Below are positions 22,759 through 27,353 of a stretch of 27,353 nt of DNA, piece after piece. A program made the position numbers and the translations under genes. This stretch comes from an uncultured Clostridia bacterium. GTDB lineage: Bacteria > Bacillota > Clostridia > Oscillospirales > Acutalibacteraceae. Location of the stretch: positions 1 to 27,353 of the forward strand of contig CANRDH010000004.1 in NCBI GenBank assembly GCA_947629295.1, written 5' to 3'. The notes beneath the pieces were generated by a model. It saw nothing but the letters and a program-made list of their open reading frames with translations, did not search any database and was not told the DNA's origin. Within the stretch, counting starts at the first letter, position 1. Every line of letters begins with the position of its first letter.

Positions 22759-23466
22759 TTATTCTTCAACTATTGTACCTACATTTTCACCGCATACGGC
22801 GGAAACTATATTATCGGGATTATCAAGACTGAATACAATTATCGGTATATGATTATCCTTGCATATAGCGGCAGCCGTGCTGTCCATGACAGCAAGATCA
22901 TTATTCAGCACATCATGAAAGGATACCCTGTCAAATTTCCGTGCGTCGGGATTCTTCTTCGGGTCGCTGTCATAAACTCCGTCAACCATCGTTGCCTTAA
23001 GTATGATATCGGCTTCAATTTCAGCCGCCCTGAGCGCCGCCGCCGTATCTGTGGAAAAGAAGGGATTGCCCGTTCCACAGCCGAATACAAGTATTCTTCC
23101 CTTTTCAAGGTGACGTATCGCCCTGTTTCTTATATATGGCTCAGCAACCTGCTGCATAGATATGGCTGTTTGCACTCGAACCTCAAGGTCAAGCTGCTCC
23201 AATGCGTCGCACACACCCAAAGCATTGATTACGGTTGCAAGCATACCCATGTGGTCAGCCCTTGTTCTGTCCATATTACCGCTGGAGCGACCTCTCCAGA
23301 AATTTCCGCCGCCAACAACAATGGCAACCTCGACGCCCATTTCATTAAGCTTTTTTATGGGCTCACAAAATCTCTGCACCGTATCAAAATCTATTCCATG
23401 CTTTTCCCTGCCTGCAAGCGATTCTCCACTGAGCTTTAGCAAAACTCTTTTATATTTAGGATTCAT
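22759..23466 (-). CDS. pyrH: Uridylate (UMP) kinase
   Basis: The 235-residue product matches bacterial UMP kinase of the amino acid kinase fold. Motifs are VLLKLSGESLAG (phosphate loop), VVGGGNFWRG, DHMGMLATVINAL, and GCGTGNPFFSTDTAAALRA for UMP and ATP binding. It makes UDP from UMP and is usually a hexamer controlled by GTP and UTP. A 48-codon upstream extension exists, but the family start MNPKYKRVLLK at 23466 is chosen; AGGAG is 11 nt upstream, a little far. It has its own promoter at 23508-23536, so it is the head of a pyrH-frr-uppS onward unit that is separated from tsf by the TIR-MORN gene. Confidence 0.97.
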   Translation of the reverse strand: MNPKYKRVLLKLSGESLAGREKHGIDFDTVQRFCEPIKKLNEMGVEVAIVVGGGNFWRGRSSGNMDRTRADHMGMLATVINALGVCDALEQLDLEVRVQTAISMQQVAEPYIRNRAIRHLEKGRILVFGCGTGNPFFSTDTAAALRAAEIEADIILKATMVDGVYDSDPKKNPDARKFDRVSFHDVLNNDLAVMDSTAAAICKDNHIPIIVFSLDNPDNIVSAVCGENVGTIVEE

Positions 23467-23507
23467 TCTGACATACACTCCTATTACCATATATTTCATC
23501 AATATAT

Positions 23508-23536
23508 ATTTTACTATACCCACCGCCCAATGTAAA
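23508..23536 (-). promoter_or_regulatory. Promoter for pyrH-frr-uppS operon
   Basis: Minus-strand TTTACA (23531-23536) and TAAAAT (23508-23513) are 17 nt apart. The predicted leader before pyrH is about 35 nt. Such a promoter is required because tsf transcription ends before the TIR-MORN gene. Confidence 0.7.
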
Positions 23537-23715
23537 GTACAATTTGTTAATTTTTTGTATTCAAGCCACAAAATATATAATTCTGCGGTACAAATAAACT
23601 TCTGACTCACTGAAAAATTATATCATACAATCCCGCCTGAGGTAAAAAAGATTGATTTTTGCCTTGCAGGAGTACATATATACTTGCTGCATATCACCCG
23701 GAACATTTTTAGGGA

Positions 23716-23744
23716 TTGACCTTTTTTCTGCGTCATTATATAAT
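23716..23744 (+). promoter_or_regulatory. Promoter for the TIR-MORN gene
   Basis: TTGACC (23716-23721) and a perfect TATAAT (23739-23744) are separated by 17 nt. The start codon lies 43 nt downstream of the -10 box. Confidence 0.8.
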
Positions 23745-23787
23745 ATTTACGTAATAATTTTGTCATTCTGTCAAGAGGTACAATTAT

Positions 23788-25695
23788 ATGTCGGATGTAT
23801 TTACAAGCTATAGCCCCAAAGACATAAAAGAAGTTGAAAGAGTATGTAACTATCTCGGGAAAAAAGGTCTCACCTGCCGATCGGCTAAGCGCAGCGGCAC
23901 TTCCGATGAATGGGCATACCATATTAAAAATGCAATAATAACATCGAAAATCTTTCTGATTTTTTGCAGCAGAAACAGTATTGAATCCAAAGAGGTTAAA
24001 TACGAAATAAGCATTGCCGGCAAGTACAGAAATTTGGGAAAAAGAATTATTATGATACCCTACATAATTGACGACGTCAATATTTCCCAATCAAAAATAT
24101 TTGAAAATTACTTAACAAGTACAAATCGGATAATTGCATATCCCGACAAAAATGATTATAAGCTTGAAGAGCTTTACAGAGCAATTATACGGAAGTCAGA
24201 CATCGCAGACCAAAGGCTTATTGACAAGTCTGTTTTGCTCAAAAAAAATAAGACCGCTCGAATGTCCGGAATAAAATATTGCGGATTGAATTCCGAGCGC
24301 TCATATACCGGAAAAACAAATGATGGATCGGTCATAAACGAAAAGAAAACTTTCAAATATACGAATGAAGATAATAAACCGCATGATTGCAATGTCGAGC
24401 AGTACATTTACGGCAACGGCAGGTATAATATTAAAAAATGTGAATCCAAAGACAGTTTAATTTTAATCGAAAAACACCAAAGCTATCGCAAAGATATGGA
24501 TTTCATCTCCGTAGATACACACTCTTCAAATAATAAAGCAAAATCTACAATAGATAATTACAATATTATCTTTTGCGGTTGTGAATGCATTGGTACATAC
24601 ACCGGAAATATTGACGAAAACAAAAAGGCGAACGGCAAAGGGGAATTTACCGGAATTTATACCGATGATGAGGGAGATAAATATAAAATTACATATGAAG
24701 GAGAATTTTCAAATGGTATAATAACCGGTAAGGGTATCGGGACGCAGACAATTCCGGGCAAAATTATTATCTGTGCAGGTGAATTTGATAATGGCTATCT
24801 GAACGGTCAGGGAAAATCGACTGAAGAATATTCCCACGGAGACATAAAAACTAAAACGTGGGAAGGTCAATTTAAAGAGGACAGATTGTACGGTCAGGGT
24901 AAAATTATCATTGAATATTACAGCGGTTCTATCAAGAAGGAAATATGGGAAGGTGAATTCCAATATGAAAGCTTAAACGGTCGGGGAAAAATCACGTATG
25001 AATATTCCGAAGGAGATATAAAGATAAAAACATGGGAGGGTGTGTTTACAGACGAAACCCTGAACGGTCAGGGAAAAATTACCGAAGAATATTTTACGGG
25101 AGATATAAAGACATGGGAAGGCGAGTTTAAAGACAGCTATTTAAACGGTTGGGGAAAAGTTACAGGTGAATATTCCGAAGGAGATATAAAGATAAAAACA
25201 TGGGAGGGTGAGTTTGAAGAAGAAAATTTGAACGGTCAGGGAAAAATTACCGAAGAATATTTCACAGGAGATATAAAGATATGGGAAGGTGAGTTTAAAG
25301 ACAGCTATTTAAACGGTTGGGGAAAAGTTACAGGTGAATATTCCGAAGGAGATATAAAGATAAAAACATGGGAGGGTGAGTTTACAGACGAAACTTTGAA
25401 CGGTCAGGGTAAAGCTACTGAAGTATATTTTGACGGAAATATGAAGATATGGAAAGGTGAATTTAAAAACAACCTCTCTAACGGCAAAACCGAATTTATC
25501 GGTAAATTTGTCAACGGGGATTCGGAAAATTTTGAGGGTATTTTCATAAACGGTTCCGCGAACGGACACGGCAAACAAATCTATGTTTATGCAAACGGAG
25601 AATATTCTATATCTGAGGGTGAATGGAAAGACGGAGAGATGTATAACGGTACAACCATTAATTATGACAAAAACGGAAATATAACCTCAACATGA
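23788..25695 (+). CDS. TIR domain - MORN repeat fusion protein
   Basis: The 635-residue protein starts with a bacterial TIR domain (residues 1-135): VFTSYSPKD (4-12), GTSDEWAYHIKNAI, IFLIFCSRNSIESKEVKYEI (55-74) with Glu73 at the catalytic TIR NADase position, then IIMIPYI. A linker of about 130 residues without recognised domain follows. Residues about 269-630 are around 13 MORN-like repeats with core GEFxxxxLNGQGK and a period of 27-29 residues, longer than the usual 23. MORN arrays form elongated beta structures that bind lipids or proteins; here a sensor or targeting role is inferred. There is no signal peptide or membrane helix. AGAGGT lies 8 nt before the ATG. The gene opposes the surrounding tsf-pyrH housekeeping cluster and has its own promoter and terminator, so it is an autonomous insertion. 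It is AT-rich by eye. A defence effector is possible, not shown. Confidence 0.88.
   Translation: MSDVFTSYSPKDIKEVERVCNYLGKKGLTCRSAKRSGTSDEWAYHIKNAIITSKIFLIFCSRNSIESKEVKYEISIAGKYRNLGKRIIMIPYIIDDVNISQSKIFENYLTSTNRIIAYPDKNDYKLEELYRAIIRKSDIADQRLIDKSVLLKKNKTARMSGIKYCGLNSERSYTGKTNDGSVINEKKTFKYTNEDNKPHDCNVEQYIYGNGRYNIKKCESKDSLILIEKHQSYRKDMDFISVDTHSSNNKAKSTIDNYNIIFCGCECIGTYTGNIDENKKANGKGEFTGIYTDDEGDKYKITYEGEFSNGIITGKGIGTQTIPGKIIICAGEFDNGYLNGQGKSTEEYSHGDIKTKTWEGQFKEDRLYGQGKIIIEYYSGSIKKEIWEGEFQYESLNGRGKITYEYSEGDIKIKTWEGVFTDETLNGQGKITEEYFTGDIKTWEGEFKDSYLNGWGKVTGEYSEGDIKIKTWEGEFEEENLNGQGKITEEYFTGDIKIWEGEFKDSYLNGWGKVTGEYSEGDIKIKTWEGEFTDETLNGQGKATEVYFDGNMKIWKGEFKNNLSNGKTEFIGKFVNGDSENFEGIFINGSANGHGKQIYVYANGEYSISEGEWKDGEMYNGTTINYDKNGNITST
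24955..25458 (+). repeat. Three tandem 168-bp units in the MORN region
   Basis: Units at 24955-25122, 25123-25290 and 25291-25458 each encode two MORN-like repeats (29 + 27 residues). Positions 25123-25215 and 25291-25383 are identical over 93 bp, including third codon positions. The first unit is more diverged but shares long stretches. The nearly exact copies point to recent duplication or gene conversion. Confidence 0.9.
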
Positions 25696-25717
25696 GATAC
25701 AACTGCACAAAACCGAG

Positions 25718-25760
25718 CAAAAGCCGCAGAATTTAATTTGCGGCTTTTGTTATTATTCTC
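25718..25760 (+). terminator. Rho-independent terminator of the TIR-MORN gene
   Basis: An 11-bp perfect stem (CAAAAGCCGCA with TGCGGCTTTTG) with a 10-nt loop is followed by TTATTATTCTC. It lies 22 nt after the stop codon and isolates the gene from tsf, which converges on it. Confidence 0.88.
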
Positions 25761-25774
25761 TTAAACGAAAGAAT

Positions 25775-25823
25775 CAAAAAAATGTAATAAGAAAGGGGTT
25801 GCAGGTCATAGACCCGTAACCCC
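25775..25823 (-). terminator. Rho-independent terminator of tsf
   Basis: A 12-bp stem with one mismatch (GGGGTT...AACCCC outer arms, GGTC/GACC inner arms, loop ATA; 25795-25823) is followed on the minus strand by a T-rich stretch including TTTTTTT. T-rich sequence also follows on the plus strand, so it could act both ways. Confidence 0.8.
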
Positions 25824-25861
25824 GTCCTTTTTCTAATTTTAAACTTATCATAAACGCACGA

Positions 25862-26770
25862 TCACTTAACCATGCTCGCAACCTCGGCAGCAAAATCGTC
25901 TGAACGCTTCTCAAGACCTTCACCCTTCTCAAAACGTACAAACTCTGCAATTTCAATCTTACCGCCAAACTCCTTAGCCTTCTGCTTTGTGTACTGCTCA
26001 ACATTAGCGTTGTTATCCTTGATAAAGGACTGGAAAAGCAGACAGTTTTCCTCATAATACTTGCCAATCTTGCCCATTACGATCTTCTCGGCAATGTTTG
26101 CAGGCTTACCTGAATTGATAACCTGCTCTGTCATGATTTTCTTCTCATGCTCAAGAACATCCTCCGGAACATCCTCTTTTGTAAGATAAAGCGGATTAGC
26201 GGCAGCTATCTGCATAGCTATATCCTTTGCATATTCTGCAAAGCCGCCTGCACCTGCAACATCTGTATCAAACTTAACAAGAACGGAAATCTTTCCACCC
26301 ATGTGTACATAAGCTGCAACATTGCCCTCAAAAAGCTTGAAGCGGCGTATTATTATATTCTCACCGATTGTCTGTATCTTCTCCTGAAGAAGAGCGGCAA
26401 CTGTCATGGATGTGCCAACCGCTGTCTTTGTAAGAAGCTCCTCAACATCTGCGGGTCTCTCTGCCATAACGGTTTCGGCAACTGTCTTTACAAATGCCTG
26501 AAATTCCGCATTCTTTGCAACAAAGTCAGTTTCAGCGTTTACCTCAAGTGCAACACCGACTGTTCCCTCGGCATTAGTCATTGCAAAAGCAACACCCTCG
26601 GCAGCAATTCTTGAAGCCTTCTTTGCAGCCTTTGCAAGTCCCTGCTCTCTGAGTACATCTATTGCCCTATCCATATCTCCGTCTGCTTCCGTAAGAGCCT
26701 TCTTACAGTCCATCATACCGCAGCCGGTCTTTTCTCTTAATTTCATTACATCTTTAGCTGTAAATGCCAT
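25862..26770 (-). CDS. tsf: Translation elongation factor Ts
   Basis: The 302-residue protein matches EF-Ts. The N-terminal UBA-like domain has the family block LREKTGCGMMDCKKALTEAD (residues 12-31), followed by NAETDFVAKN (about 78-87), the TDFVxK signature of nucleotide exchange, and two core subdomains. It recharges EF-Tu with GTP. GGAGG lies about 9 nt before the ATG. It follows rpsB as in most bacteria but is separated by a strong hairpin, and its own terminator separates it from the TIR-MORN gene and pyrH. No convincing separate promoter is seen, so read-through from rpsB is likely. Confidence 0.98.
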   Translation of the reverse strand: MAFTAKDVMKLREKTGCGMMDCKKALTEADGDMDRAIDVLREQGLAKAAKKASRIAAEGVAFAMTNAEGTVGVALEVNAETDFVAKNAEFQAFVKTVAETVMAERPADVEELLTKTAVGTSMTVAALLQEKIQTIGENIIIRRFKLFEGNVAAYVHMGGKISVLVKFDTDVAGAGGFAEYAKDIAMQIAAANPLYLTKEDVPEDVLEHEKKIMTEQVINSGKPANIAEKIVMGKIGKYYEENCLLFQSFIKDNNANVEQYTKQKAKEFGGKIEIAEFVRFEKGEGLEKRSDDFAAEVASMVK

Positions 26771-26806
26771 GTTTAATAACCTCCGTATACAAAATATTAT
26801 TTACTT

Positions 26807-26838
26807 AAAAAATAGCCGCAACGACAATTGCGGCTATT
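26807..26838 (-). terminator. Terminator or attenuator between rpsB and tsf
   Basis: On the minus strand AATAGCCGCAA pairs perfectly with TTGCGGCTATT (11 bp, 6-nt loop), followed at once by TTTTTT. It lies 12 nt after the rpsB stop codon. Since tsf has no evident promoter, the element may set the ratio of S2 to EF-Ts by partial termination. Confidence 0.85.
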
Positions 26839-26849
26839 CTGTTTACTGA

Positions 26850-27353
26850 TTATTCCTCAACAGCCTCTTCAGCATCTTCTTCTGCTGCTTCTTCGGCTGC
26901 CGCACCCGTTCTTCCCTCGTTGCCTTCGATTATAGCATTAGCCATAGCACTTGAAATAAGCTTAACGGCACGTATAGCATCATCGTTGCCGGGAATTACG
27001 TAGTCGATCTCATCGGGATCACAGTTTGTATCTACAATAGCTACGATCGGAATACCGAGCTTCTTAGCTTCCGCAACTGCAATTCTTTCCTTACGCGGAT
27101 CAACTATAAAGAGTGCTCCGGGAAGTTCTTTCATATCCTTAATACCGCCAAGGAATTTCTCGAGCTTTTCAATCTCAAGATTAAGTTTGATAACTTCTTT
27201 CTTCGGGAGAAGATCAAAAGTTCCGTCTGATTCCATGGTGCGAAGTTGGTTAAGTCTTTCAATTCTTCTGCGGATCGTTGCAAAGTTTGTAAGCATACCG
27301 CCGAGCCATCTTGCATTTACATAATAAGCTCCTGCACGAAGTGCTTCTTCTTT
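26850..27353 (-). CDS. rpsB: 30S ribosomal protein S2 (N-terminal part outside window)
   Basis: The frame is open to the window end and gives 167 codons before the stop. The visible part begins with the S2 signature AGAYYVNARWLGGMLTNF, then TIRRRIERL, PGALFIVDPRKERIAVAEA, IPIVAIVDTNCDP and the final NDDAIRAVKLI block. It ends in an acidic tail of Ala and Glu, common in Firmicutes. About 80-90 N-terminal residues are missing because of the window edge, not because of a mutation. It is the first gene of the conserved rpsB-tsf cluster. Confidence 0.98.
   Translation of the reverse strand, partial: KEEALRAGAYYVNARWLGGMLTNFATIRRRIERLNQLRTMESDGTFDLLPKKEVIKLNLEIEKLEKFLGGIKDMKELPGALFIVDPRKERIAVAEAKKLGIPIVAIVDTNCDPDEIDYVIPGNDDAIRAVKLISSAMANAIIEGNEGRTGAAAEEAAEEDAEEAVEE

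Larger units (their letters stand above)
23467..23787. other. Divergent intergenic region between pyrH and the TIR-MORN gene
   Basis: This 321-nt region holds one promoter for each flanking gene. Nothing else in it is recognisable: no tRNA, no transposase remnant and no flanking direct repeats that would mark an insertion. Confidence 0.6.

Noticed and set aside
23467..23610. N-terminal extension of PyrH by 48 residues
   Set aside because: The extension overlaps the promoter, has no similarity to UMP kinase and is not needed; the family start is at 23466.
23623..24090. Minus-strand frame across the start of the TIR-MORN gene
   Set aside because: The plus-strand TIR domain has a promoter, ribosome binding site and conserved motifs; the minus-strand product has none.
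24600..25660. Repetitive DNA that could suggest a CRISPR or satellite array
   Set aside because: The repeats are in one reading frame, encode MORN motifs with period 81-87 bp and have no unique spacers between them.
23467..25860. Mobile element carrying the TIR-MORN gene
   Set aside because: No transposase, integrase, terminal inverted repeats or target-site duplication is visible; insertion is inferred only from the broken gene order.

Overview
The window looks like chromosome from a low-to-moderate GC Gram-positive anaerobe of the class Clostridia, most likely Ruminococcaceae/Oscillospiraceae. The evidence is a PolC-type replicase, the gene order rpsB-tsf-pyrH-frr-uppS-cdsA-dxr-rseP-ispG-polC, a lon-ysxC pair, a folT gene behind a tetrahydrofolate riboswitch, strong GGAGG Shine-Dalgarno sites and consensus sigma-A promoters. 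No rRNA, tRNA, CRISPR array, insertion sequence or phage gene was seen.

Left part (1-9.8 kb) is a patchwork of short transcription units. They are, in order: a minus-strand unit of DUF2975 membrane protein, YozG-like XRE regulator and a membrane protein cut by the window edge (1-1030); a cytidylate-kinase-like protein (minus); a lipoprotein with six 11-residue repeats (plus); an unrecognised Rossmann-like protein (plus); a minus-strand operon of TrpR-like regulator, methyltransferase and Hsp33; a stand-alone Smr protein reading divergently from it; a TIR-methyltransferase fusion (6057-7364); a THF riboswitch controlling folT and probably an unknown membrane protein; and an Hsp20 small heat-shock protein.

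Right part (9.8-27.4 kb) is the conserved housekeeping cluster on the minus strand. Reading in the direction of transcription: rpsB (cut by the window end), tsf, pyrH, frr, uppS, cdsA, dxr, rseP, ispG, polC, lon, ysxC. It links translation (S2, EF-Ts, ribosome recycling), UMP and isoprenoid/lipid-carrier synthesis (PyrH, Dxr, IspG, UppS, CdsA), membrane proteolysis (RseP), replication (PolC), protein quality control (Lon) and ribosome assembly (YsxC).

The most unusual content is two TIR-domain genes, both on the plus strand and both with their own consensus promoter, among housekeeping genes. One fuses TIR to a complete class I SAM methyltransferase. The other fuses TIR to about 13 MORN-like repeats and sits, in opposite orientation, inside the normally contiguous tsf-pyrH junction. 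Its repeat region contains a 168-bp higher-order repeat with a 93-bp perfect identity, a sign of recent expansion. Both keep the glutamate at the expected TIR NADase position, so NAD-consuming or signalling effectors, possibly anti-phage, are a reasonable but untested hypothesis. Secondary points of interest are the SD-sequestering riboswitch platform before folT and an inverted repeat whose two arms contain the -35 boxes of two divergent promoters (trpR-like/smr).
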